The notes beneath the pieces were generated by a model. It was given only the letters and a program-made list of their open reading frames with translations. It was not told the origin of the DNA and ran no database searches. Of a stretch of DNA of 8,050 nucleotides, positions 1-6,573 are shown in pieces. This DNA comes from Nannocystaceae bacterium (lineage in GTDB: Bacteria; Myxococcota_A; Polyangia; Nannocystales; Nannocystaceae), in NCBI GenBank assembly GCA_016763875.1, contig JAESSZ010000186.1:1-8050 (forward strand). The letters run 5' to 3'. Positions within the stretch are counted from its first letter, which is position 1. Every line of letters starts with the position of its first letter. Position numbers and translations under genes: made by a program.

Positions 1-516
1 CCAAGCCGCGTGCACGTCTTTGAGGAAGGCCGCAGGTACGTGGTCGAGGCACTTGTCACGGTCGCTGCGAATCGCGTCCAACCGGGCCTGGTCGGGCGGC
101 TCCTCGAGAATCGCCAACTCGTGGCGTCCGAACGCCGCCAGCGCACGCAGATGCGGCGACAGCTGCTCCTCTTTGTCGGTGCCGTAAACCTGAGCCGCCT
201 CGTCTAGTCGCCACTCCGCGACCAGTAGTCCGCCGAGCTGGGCCCGCGCCAACCACTGCCGCTCCGGTCCGACGGCTACACCCGCCTCGGCCAAGGCTAG
301 GGTCTTACGCAGGTGTTCTTCGAGTGCACGGTGCTGCCCGCTGGCGATCGCATGACGCAGGGTTTCCGCGTCGTACAGGGCGCGGCGTTGGCGATCCCAC
401 CCGATGATCCAAGCGCCCATCGTCATGCCGAACGCAAGCGCCGTGAGGACGGTGAGTTCCGCGGCGCAGCCGGACAGTCCCAGCGCGAAAGCAACGAGTA
501 GCCAATGACGCGACAT
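1..516 (-). CDS. Uncharacterised membrane-anchored or lipoprotein, 5' part only
   Basis: An open minus-strand frame of 172 codons begins at ATG 516-514 and is still open at the left edge, so the C-terminus is missing. A GGAA ribosome-binding site (523-526) lies 6 nt before the start. Residues 5-39 are strongly hydrophobic and can be read as a signal peptide with a lipobox-like LSGC (residues 14-17) or as one or two membrane helices (ending near GAWIIGW). The rest is charged and helical, rich in Ala, Leu, Glu and Arg, and resembles TPR-like helical-repeat proteins, but no named domain is recognised. An in-frame ATG five codons upstream (531) is an alternative start. It is divergent from the M20 peptidase gene. 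The even amino-acid composition and signal-like N-terminus support it over the overlapping short frames. The function is unknown; export or membrane attachment is inferred. Confidence 0.7.
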   Translation of the reverse strand, partial: MSRHWLLVAFALGLSGCAAELTVLTALAFGMTMGAWIIGWDRQRRALYDAETLRHAIASGQHRALEEHLRKTLALAEAGVAVGPERQWLARAQLGGLLVAEWRLDEAAQVYGTDKEEQLSPHLRALAAFGRHELAILEEPPDQARLDAIRSDRDKCLDHVPAAFLKDVHAAW

Positions 517-612
517 CGCTGGTTCCAGCATAACCCCGGATCGGGCGTCCGCAGGCTCCCCGAACGGTTGGGCCTCTGGGCGCAGCGTGCGCTGGCTGCT
601 ACGTTGCCGGAG

Positions 613-2082
613 ATGTTCAAGCGGCGTTGGGTGCAGGTCCTACTCGGCGTCCTTGGGACGCTGTTGCTCGTTCTTCTGACTAGGGCCGCGTTGATGCGCC
701 CGAGCGCTTCGGACCACAGCCCGAAGTTAAGTCTGCCCAGTATCGACCCCGATGCCGCGGTCGCGCGCTTCGCCGCGGCTTTGCAGATCCCCACGATCTC
801 GGTGACCGACACGCACGGTGATCCGGAGACGTTCCGTCAGTTGCACGCCCTGCTCCAGCGCGAGTTTCCGCGCGTCCACGCCGAGCTTTCGCGCCGAACG
901 GTCAACGAGTTTGGCCTGGTGTATCGCTGGCCGGGCACCGACGACACGGCTCTCCCGATTTTGTTGCTCGCCCACATGGACGTCGTGCCGATCGAGCCGG
1001 GGACCGAGCAGGACTGGGGGCAGCCGCCGTTCTCCGGGGCGGTCGTCGACGGCGAGATCTGGGGCCGCGGGGCCATGGACGACAAGACTGCGGTCATGGC
1101 GATCATGGAGTCGGTCGAGGCGCTGCTGGCCGAGGGCTTCGTGCCTGAGCGAACCATCGTGCTCGCGTTTGGCCACGATGAAGAGATCGGTGGCCGAAAC
1201 GGCGCCAGAGCGATCGCCAAGACATTCGCCGATGCGGGGATGCGATTCGAGTTGATCCTCGATGAAGGTGGCGTGGTCGTCGACGGGTCGATCCCGGGCG
1301 TGACTGTTCCCGTGGCGCTGATCGGTGTCGCCGAGAAGGGGTACGCATCGCTCGAGTTGGTCGCCGTGAGTGACGGCGGCCACTCCTCGATGCCCGCAAG
1401 CGATGGTGTCGTGGCGCGTCTGAGTCGCGCGGTGCGCCGCTTGGACGAGCATCAGATGGCCGCTCGCCTCGACGGACCCACGCGCACCATGCTGGAGACG
1501 ATCGGACCGCACATGCCGTTCGGGATGCGCATTGGGGTTGCGAACCTATGGCTGCTTAAACGCGCCTTGATCGCGGTGATGCTGGGCAAACCTCCGGGCG
1601 CAGCATCGGTCCGCACGACGACCGCGCCGACGATGTTCGAAGCGGGTACGAAGGACAACGTGCTGCCGCAGCACGGCCGGGCGGTCGTGAACTTCCGGAT
1701 CCTGCCCGGGGATACGGTGGAATCGGTGATCGCCCACGCGCGCGCGGTCATCGGCGATCCGAGTGTCGAAGTGCAGTGTTTGGGCGAATGCTGGGACCCG
1801 TCCGAGCCATCGCCGACCGACACTCACGGGTATGCGCAGCTGAAGCGTTCGATCTTGCAGACCTTCGGGGACCTCGCGGTGGCACCGTACCTGGTCGTTG
1901 GAGCCACGGACGCGCGGCACTACCAGCATCTGGGCGTGGGCACCTACCGGTTTCTGCCGCTGCTTCTTCTGGAGGAGCACCGCTCGCGACTGCACGGAAC
2001 TGGGGAGCGGATCAAGGTCGAGGCGTACCTGCAGGCGATCCGTTTCTACTCGGATCTGCTGCAGCGCGCCTCTCGTGGGTGA
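613..2082 (+). CDS. M20 family metallopeptidase, membrane-anchored (carboxypeptidase S / PM20D1-like)
   Basis: This is a zinc-dependent exopeptidase or amidohydrolase of the M20 family, 489 residues from ATG 613. Residues 7-22 form an N-terminal membrane segment after a basic FKRR start, so the enzyme is probably tethered outside the cytoplasmic membrane. Numbered from 613, the di-zinc site is complete: H121 and D123 (AHMDVVP), bridging D156 (GAMDDK), catalytic base E190 and ligand E191 (HDEEIGG), D217 (LDEGG) and the C-terminal H461 (LHGTGERI). A GGHSSMP motif marks the lid/dimerisation domain. The length fits the carboxypeptidase S-like branch. The frame is also open from ATG 505, which would add 36 residues ahead of the membrane segment. 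That start would overlap the divergent gene beginning at 516 and has no better ribosome-binding site, so 613 is preferred; neither start has a good Shine-Dalgarno. The exact substrate (dipeptides or N-acyl amino acids) cannot be told. Confidence 0.92.
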   Translation: MFKRRWVQVLLGVLGTLLLVLLTRAALMRPSASDHSPKLSLPSIDPDAAVARFAAALQIPTISVTDTHGDPETFRQLHALLQREFPRVHAELSRRTVNEFGLVYRWPGTDDTALPILLLAHMDVVPIEPGTEQDWGQPPFSGAVVDGEIWGRGAMDDKTAVMAIMESVEALLAEGFVPERTIVLAFGHDEEIGGRNGARAIAKTFADAGMRFELILDEGGVVVDGSIPGVTVPVALIGVAEKGYASLELVAVSDGGHSSMPASDGVVARLSRAVRRLDEHQMAARLDGPTRTMLETIGPHMPFGMRIGVANLWLLKRALIAVMLGKPPGAASVRTTTAPTMFEAGTKDNVLPQHGRAVVNFRILPGDTVESVIAHARAVIGDPSVEVQCLGECWDPSEPSPTDTHGYAQLKRSILQTFGDLAVAPYLVVGATDARHYQHLGVGTYRFLPLLLLEEHRSRLHGTGERIKVEAYLQAIRFYSDLLQRASRG

Positions 2083-2123
2083 TCGTTCAAAGAGGGAGAC
2101 ACTAGGGGTTACAGTGCGGCTAG

Positions 2124-3233
2124 ATGCGGGCCGAGAGCGAGCGCCAATCCCCCATGTCTGCCAGCGCGCTGTTGTTGGCTCGCCTCATCCGCCGGTTGGC
2201 CGACGAATGGGAGAGCATCAACTGGCAGTTGTTTGGTGACGCGATGCGTGCGCCCGCGTTCGAACTCCATGAGGGCGAACAAACCCTGGGTCTTTGGCGC
2301 GCGCGCGAGCGCACGATTGCATTGTCGATGTCGGCGGTGCTCAGCCGCCCCTGGCTCGAGACGCTTGAGACACTCAAGCACGAAGCCGCGCACCAGTTCG
2401 TCGACGAGGTGCTGGGCGGCGAGGCGAGCCCCCACGGACCGATGTTCAAACAGGTTTGCGCTGCGCGGGGGATCGATTCTCGCGCGGTCAGCCCTCCGAG
2501 TTCTGGCGCTGACCGCAGAGACGATCCTGAAGACCGGGTGATCGCACGGGTCCAAAAACTCCTCGCGCTTGCGGTGAGCTCCAACCAGCACGAGGCGGAA
2601 CTCGCCGCCTCGACCGCGCAGCGGATCATGCTCAAGTACAACCTCGACTTGCAGCGGCAGCCGACGACGGAGGGGGACGACTGCGGATACGCGTGGCTGG
2701 GAGAGCCCACGGGCCGCGTTCAGGCGCACGAGCGCAATCTGGCCGGACTGCTGGCCGAGCACTACTTTGTGCAGGCGATCTGGATTCCCGTGTATCGCCC
2801 GCTGGAGGGCAAGCGCGGGTCGGTCTTGGAGCTATGCGGCCGAGTCGAGAACCTCAAGATGGCCGAGTTCGTTCACGGGTTCTTGCTACGGACGACGCAG
2901 CGGCTGTGGGACGAACACAAGCGGCGTCATGACATCCGGTCCGATCGCGACCGACGGAGTTTTCTGGCGGGTGCTGTTTCCGGGTTCGGTGCCAAGCTCC
3001 GCGTGAAGCGCTCCGAAGGGCAGGCGGAGGGCCTCGTGTGGGTCGGTGATGCGCACGTCAATGCGTACTTCAAGCGACGGCATCCGAGAGTCCGATCGAC
3101 GGGTTCGACTTCCGGTGGGAGCGCCGCGGCTTACGCGAACGGACAGTCCGCGGGGCGAGAGATTGTGCTGAGTCGGCCGGTCAGTGAGTCTCGTGTGTCG
3201 AGCCAGCCACGCGCGATTACGGCGGGGAAGTAG
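2124..3233 (+). CDS. SprT-like zinc protease domain fused to DUF2786
   Basis: This is a 369-residue protein. The N-terminal ~115 residues are SprT-like: a metalloprotease HExxH site, H86-E87-A-A-H90 (HEAAHQF), with a third probable zinc ligand at H104 (SPHGPMF). SprT/SPRTN-like domains act on DNA- or chromatin-associated proteins in better-known relatives. Residues ~138-178 match DUF2786: a helical segment beginning VIARVQKLLALA and ending in the typical MLKYNL. The C-terminal part (about 200-310) contains the conserved region that usually follows DUF2786, ending with YFKRRHPR and an AYANGQSAGREI-like tail. A TAG stop sits directly before ATG 2124, so the protein cannot extend upstream from there; ATG 2154 (MSASALLL) is a possible shorter start. 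The gene lies 41 bp after the M20 gene in the same direction, and co-transcription is possible. The frame is intact. The function is unknown; a proteolytic role is inferred from the zinc motif. Confidence 0.85.
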   Translation: MRAESERQSPMSASALLLARLIRRLADEWESINWQLFGDAMRAPAFELHEGEQTLGLWRARERTIALSMSAVLSRPWLETLETLKHEAAHQFVDEVLGGEASPHGPMFKQVCAARGIDSRAVSPPSSGADRRDDPEDRVIARVQKLLALAVSSNQHEAELAASTAQRIMLKYNLDLQRQPTTEGDDCGYAWLGEPTGRVQAHERNLAGLLAEHYFVQAIWIPVYRPLEGKRGSVLELCGRVENLKMAEFVHGFLLRTTQRLWDEHKRRHDIRSDRDRRSFLAGAVSGFGAKLRVKRSEGQAEGLVWVGDAHVNAYFKRRHPRVRSTGSTSGGSAAAYANGQSAGREIVLSRPVSESRVSSQPRAITAGK

Positions 3234-3517
3234 ACGCCGTGCTGTGGACACAGCCCGACGACAAGTTTCTAGCGAGGCTCATGGCGGCGGCCTTGCGCAG
3301 AGCGAGCTGGTGCGTCGATCTCGAAGTGCGATCAACCTTCGTCGGTCTACCGCAAGGGGGCCCACGCGAGGCGCGTGTCACGCGAACAAATGTCCATTCG
3401 GACCTGCGATACGCAAAACAGCCAAGAAGATGCAGTCCCTTGGTCTTTCCTGCAAACTCGCCGCAGTAGGCTGGAGCCGCGGATCGACCTCGCGGTACAA
3501 GACACCCTGGCACCCAC

Positions 3518-4504
3518 ATGGCGAAGGCTGCCCAGATCAAGGCTCTCATCCGGAGCCACGCGGAGGGTGATGACTCTCGCTTCTACGCGATCGCCATGCA
3601 GGTCGCGGCTCAGGCGGCACGCTCTGGTCATGGAACTTTCGCGCAAGAGTTGCGCGATCTGGTTGACAAGGGCAAGGCGCAGTCACACGCGGCCAGCCCG
3701 CTTCTGCCCCCGAAGCCTGTCGCGCTCACGCAGCCACGTGGTGAACTGAGCGGCCTTCTCTCGGCGAGCTACCCAAAGACACGCCTAGGCGACATGGCCC
3801 TCGGAGCGCCCCTTCGTGAGAAGTTGGACCGGGTGCTGCACGAACAACGCGAGCGCGAACGTCTGCGCGCGCACGGCTTCGCACCGCAGCGAAAATTGCT
3901 ATTCGTGGGTCCACCAGGAACGGGCAAGACTATGACCGCGTCAGCATTGGCAGGGGAGATGGGTGTGCCCTTGTTCACGATCCAGCTCGACGGTCTCATC
4001 AGCAAGTTCATGGGGGAGACGTCCGCGAAGCTTCGCCTTGTGTTTGATGCGATCGCCGAAACGCGAGGCATCTTCCTCTTCGATGAGTTCGACGCCCTCG
4101 GTAGCCAGCGCGACGCCGGAAACGATGTCGGTGAGATCCGGCGCGTGCTCAACTCGTTTCTTCAGTTTCTTGAGCAGGACGACTCCGAGAGCCTCATCAT
4201 TGGCGCGACGAATCACGTCGCGCTACTCGATCCCGCGTTGTTTCGTCGCTTCGACGGAGTCTTCGAGTACGAGCTGCCGTCTGCCGAGATCGTAACCAGT
4301 GTCATGCAGTCGCGGCTCGCACTACTCGATACTGCGGAGATGGACTGGGCTCAGGTCGCCGCGAGGGCGGAAGGCATCAGCCACGCTGAACTGACACGGG
4401 CGTGTGAGCAGGCTGCAAAAAGCGCCCTCTTGAATCATGAAACGCGGGTGGATACGGACGACCTGATCTCCGCGCTCAGTGAGCGATTCGCCACCCGCGG
4501 GTAA
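3518..4504 (+). CDS. AAA+ family ATPase of the subtilase-associated type
   Basis: This is a 328-residue ATP-driven remodelling protein. Residues 1-~60 form a helical N-terminal domain (IKALIRSHAEGDDSRFYAIA) typical of the small AAA ATPases encoded next to S8 subtilisin-like peptidases. A Pro/Ala-rich linker follows, then a complete AAA core: Walker A GPPGTGKT (131-138), pore-loop-like KFMGETS, Walker B IFLFDEFD (185-192) with the catalytic D189-E190, sensor 1 GATNH (229-233), arginine-finger region LFRRFD (R243, R244) and a C-terminal helical lid (GISHAELTRAC). All catalytic elements are present. In the family, the ATPase is thought to work with the adjacent peptidase; here only the beginning of a peptidase-like gene follows at 4541. 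The 284-bp gap upstream holds no gene I can support and no clear promoter; the start has no obvious Shine-Dalgarno. It could still act with a partner encoded elsewhere. Confidence 0.93.
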   Translation: MAKAAQIKALIRSHAEGDDSRFYAIAMQVAAQAARSGHGTFAQELRDLVDKGKAQSHAASPLLPPKPVALTQPRGELSGLLSASYPKTRLGDMALGAPLREKLDRVLHEQRERERLRAHGFAPQRKLLFVGPPGTGKTMTASALAGEMGVPLFTIQLDGLISKFMGETSAKLRLVFDAIAETRGIFLFDEFDALGSQRDAGNDVGEIRRVLNSFLQFLEQDDSESLIIGATNHVALLDPALFRRFDGVFEYELPSAEIVTSVMQSRLALLDTAEMDWAQVAARAEGISHAELTRACEQAAKSALLNHETRVDTDDLISALSERFATRG

Positions 4505-4528
4505 CAAGCACTCCAGGTGGCCCGATCC

Positions 4529-4534
4529 GGGAAG
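4529..4534 (+). promoter_or_regulatory. Ribosome-binding site of the subtilase remnant
   Basis: GGGAAG with a 6-nt spacer before ATG 4541. It supports the view that a real translated gene once began here, directly downstream of the AAA ATPase. Confidence 0.5.
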
Positions 4535-4540
4535 TTATCG

Positions 4541-4690
4541 ATGGCCACGAAGCGCGAGCACCCACACATCATTGTCCCCAGCACACCTTGGCGGTCGCGG
4601 GAACGTTACACGGAACATCCCGGGGGCGGAGGGGTCAGCGAGTTCCTCACGGCGTTGCGGAGGCGCTGGACGACCTGCAGACTGTAGTGC
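4541..4690 (+). pseudogene. N-terminal remnant of S8 subtilisin-like peptidase, partner of the AAA ATPase
   Basis: ATG 4541 lies 36 bp after the ATPase stop and has a good ribosome-binding site, GGGAAG at 4529-4534, 6 nt before the start. The first ~33 codons read MATKREHPHIIVPSTPW then RERYTEHPGGGG. This resembles the N-terminus of the S8 peptidases that follow this ATPase type (a basic start, PHIIVP, then a Tyr-Thr-x-His-Pro segment and a Gly stretch). The frame then closes at TAG 4685. A -1 shift around 4615-4640 would continue with HGVAEALDDLQTVV, which fits the helical HG-A-AL segment expected next. After about 4690 nothing resembles a subtilase: no Asp, His or Ser catalytic motif appears in any frame before the opposing gene ends at 4803. 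I read it as a truncated gene. The family assignment is from memory of short motifs over ~50 residues, hence moderate confidence; a genuine 48-residue ORF is the alternative. Confidence 0.55.
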
Positions 4691-4802
4691 CTGTATCGGT
4701 GGCCCGACCAAGTCTATCTCCCTACGTGGGAGCGCCTCCCCGCGGGCTTGAGAAGCGTTCTCCAATCTACGGCTTCAGCGAGATACTGCCGCCAGGGCGA
4801 CC

Positions 4803-5566
4803 CTATTGTGATCGGAAGTCGAACTCCCAACGCTTATGGGTATGCAGGTCGTGCAGCGTGAATTCGTTCTCGGCGACGTGCTGGGCATCGAGGACGTTGA
4901 TGCCGTCGCAGACATCCAACGCAGCCATCAGCTTGGGCGCGAGCGCAGCAACCTCGGCTTCGTGCGCTTCGTGCTCTGCAAACCGCCACCGGGCAGAGCA
5001 CGACGATTACGACGTTGTACGGCACGGCGTCATCGACCTGGTCCCAACGGTCGAGAAGCAGAAAGATACCGCTGGCGCCCCGCCCGTGTACCTTCAAGGC
5101 CTTGTCGATCTTCTTCGCCGCGCCCCTGATTCGCTCGTTGAACGCATCCGGGAACGCGGTGCGGACGTATCGTTTTGCAATCCAGGTGGCGAGCAAACGA
5201 GTGTCCGCCTCGCCGAGGGCCGGCTGGCCGATGATCTGCGAGCCGCGCCCGGTCCACGAAGTACCGGTCCTCGATAGCGAGCTCCAGCCGATCGCTATCG
5301 CCGAACCGAAGGTGAAGTCGTCGCGGGTTCTTCCCGTGCGCGAGCTGAGGATCGGGCGCGGCATCGGGGGCCTTGAGCGCAGCGATCACCTCCACGTGGG
5401 GCTCTGCATCGAAGGACCCGTGCACTACATCGCAGTCCTGACTTGCCACGATGAAAACCGCGCCGTCCGGCGCCGATGTTTCAGCGGCGATGCTCTTGGC
5501 TAGTTCGCTCTCGACGACGGAGCCCTGACGCCAGCCATTGCGCCTGATCTGATCTTCGTTCGCCAA
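4803..5566 (-). pseudogene. Uncharacterised WRQGSV/SQDCD protein, two apparent frameshifts
   Basis: Three minus-strand frames join into one protein-like sequence. Frame 1, from TTG 5566, carries GWRQGSV (residues 11-17), VASQDCDVV (40-48), EPHVEVI and NPRRLHL (80-86), and loses sense after YFVDRARLADHRP. Frame 2 continues with GEADTRLLATWIAKRYVR, AFPDAFNERI and VPYNVVIVVLCPVA. Frame 3 continues with FAEHEAHEAEVAARAPKLM, HVAENEFTLHDLH and KRWEFDFRSQ, ending at TAG 4805-4803. The changes fall at about 5200-5235 and 4975-4995, each equal to one extra base. Removing both gives 762 bases, exactly 254 codons with the stop, or 253 residues. I associate these motifs with a conserved family of hypothetical proteins but know no established function; SQDCD could be a catalytic or metal-binding site, which is speculation. 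It is the last gene of the minus-strand block. It may be a pseudogene or an assembly artefact. Confidence 0.65.
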
Positions 5567-5589
5567 GCCACCCCACTTGCCCCTACGCC

Positions 5590-5801
5590 CTACGTAAGGA
5601 GAGTCTCGTTGTCGAACGAGCGATCTGCCTCATCGTGGGGCGTCGCCGGCAACCCAGCGTCCGTGGCCATTTGAGACAGCTTGCTCCGCCCGACGGGCAC
5701 CGAACTCGCTAACGCGTTGAACGTTGCGAGAAGGCCGGCGTCGTCGAGCGCAACGGCGCCGAGGAGCGCCACGACGGAGGGCTGGCCGCCCAATGACTCA
5801 T
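5590..5801 (-). pseudogene. Small ~70-residue protein of the minus-strand block, one apparent frameshift
   Basis: ATG 5801-5799 (MSHWAASPPSWRSS) overlaps, as ATGA, a TGA that ends the shifted C-terminal frame of the TIGR04255 gene upstream. This is a common translational-coupling arrangement. The frame stops after 30 residues (TAG at 5711-5709). Adding one base near 5718-5727 would join PAFSQ to FNALASSVPVGRSKLSQMA and then NETLLT, ending at TAG 5592-5590. The joined gene would have 71 codons including the stop and would end 23 bp before the TTG of the next gene. The family is not recognised. The position suggests a small partner of the flanking proteins. The evidence is the ATGA overlap and clean fit of the boundaries, not homology. 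The alternative is that the segment is the in-frame tail of the TIGR04255 frame, which stays open to 5590. Confidence 0.4.
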
Positions 5802-6573
5802 GCCGCAGTTTCCCAAGCGGGCGTCCTGCGCGTCTTCGCCAAGCCCGGGCGAGGTCGTGGATCCGTCGGATTCGCACCAAATTCGAAGGATGCGGCGTCG
5901 AGCGCGAGGCCTGGGTCACTGCGGCGCGAAACGCCTGGTCGAGATTGTCGTGGAGGTGGCCGATCGAGTCGACCACCGCGGCGAGCTCGTAGTCCATCGG
6001 TTCGTTCGCGAAGTGGTCGAGATCGAGGATGCTGACGACTTCGCCGACTTCAAGCCCGTTTGCTACCGTCGCATCGAGGTTCAGCGTATTGGTTCTAAGG
6101 TCGGGCGGTAGCGGGGAGCCGTCGTTGGACTGAAGGCAGCGGATTCGCATCATCCCGACTCCGGTCTGCGCGAGCATCTCGAACCGCGAGAGCAAGCTGT
6201 TGGCGCCAATGTCATCGGCCTTCAGCCCTTGGAGCCCGGGTTTCAAAAACTCCTCGATGCTGCGCTCAGGCCCAGGACGGATCAGATCGACGTACCGAAG
6301 TCCGACCCGCTGCACGAGGCTTGGTTCGACTACATCCCCAACGACCTGGAGCGGGTTCGAGAAGAAGTCCTCGAAGTCCTCGTAGACGTCATAGGCAGCT
6401 GTCTGGACTGCGATGAAGTCTTGCGTGATCACGACGCTTCTCGTCTGGTCCCGACTGTGGAACTCCCACCGTGGCCTGACCACGGGTGCCTGACCCACCT
6501 GGACCTGGATGTCTTGGCCCTCGGCGAATCGGGGAAGGCCGGTGCGTCGGAGTCGCTCCTGAATGTCGGGGAG
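5798..6573 (-). pseudogene. TIGR04255 family protein, N-terminus missing and C-terminus frame-shifted
   Basis: The frame starting just after the stop of the preceding gene reads LPDIQERLRRTGLPRF, RPRWEFHS, VVITQDFIAVQTAAYD, VEPSLVQRVGLRYVDLIRP, then PMDYELAAVVDSI and LDQAFRAAVT. This order is typical of the TIGR04255 family, which is sporadically distributed and of unknown function. Family members normally have ~25 residues before the PDIQER-like segment; here an in-frame TGA (6576-6574) precedes it and no ATG, GTG or TTG occurs until GTG 6498. A normal product therefore cannot be started except as a shortened form from 6498. After AAVTQ (about 5905-5912) the frame reads Arg-rich sequence. 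A shift there gives LALDAASFEFGAN and ends at the TGA (5800-5798) overlapping the next ATG. Without a shift, the frame from 6498 stays open to 5590 (302 residues), so a shortened extended protein cannot be excluded. Confidence 0.65.

Noticed and set aside
505..612. 36-residue N-terminal extension of the M20 peptidase from ATG 505
   Set aside because: It overlaps the divergent gene starting at 516, precedes the membrane anchor without signal-like character and has no good ribosome-binding site; kept only as an alternative start.
727..1512. 261-codon minus-strand frame opposite the M20 gene
   Set aside because: His/Arg/Asp-rich composition typical of an antisense shadow of a GC-rich gene; the plus strand holds a complete metallopeptidase motif set.
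3217..3549. 110-codon minus-strand and 128-codon plus-strand frames in the gap before the AAA ATPase
   Set aside because: Both are Arg/Ser/Cys-rich, show no domain-like pattern, and overlap the flanking genes; nothing supports translation.
4493..4502. Perfect 10-bp palindrome ACCCGCGGGT over the last codons of the ATPase gene
   Set aside because: Short GC palindromes are common at this base composition and no second copy was noticed nearby.
4718..4732. Hairpin CTCCC-tacgt-GGGAG between the convergent units, as a possible terminator
   Set aside because: The stem is only 5 bp and no T-run follows on either strand; the position is suitable but the evidence is too weak.
4588..5277. 229-codon plus-strand frame across the module junction
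   Set aside because: Beyond about 4690 it is antisense to the SQDCD gene, whose motifs continue across three minus frames; only its first part (HGVAEALDDLQ) may belong to the subtilase remnant.
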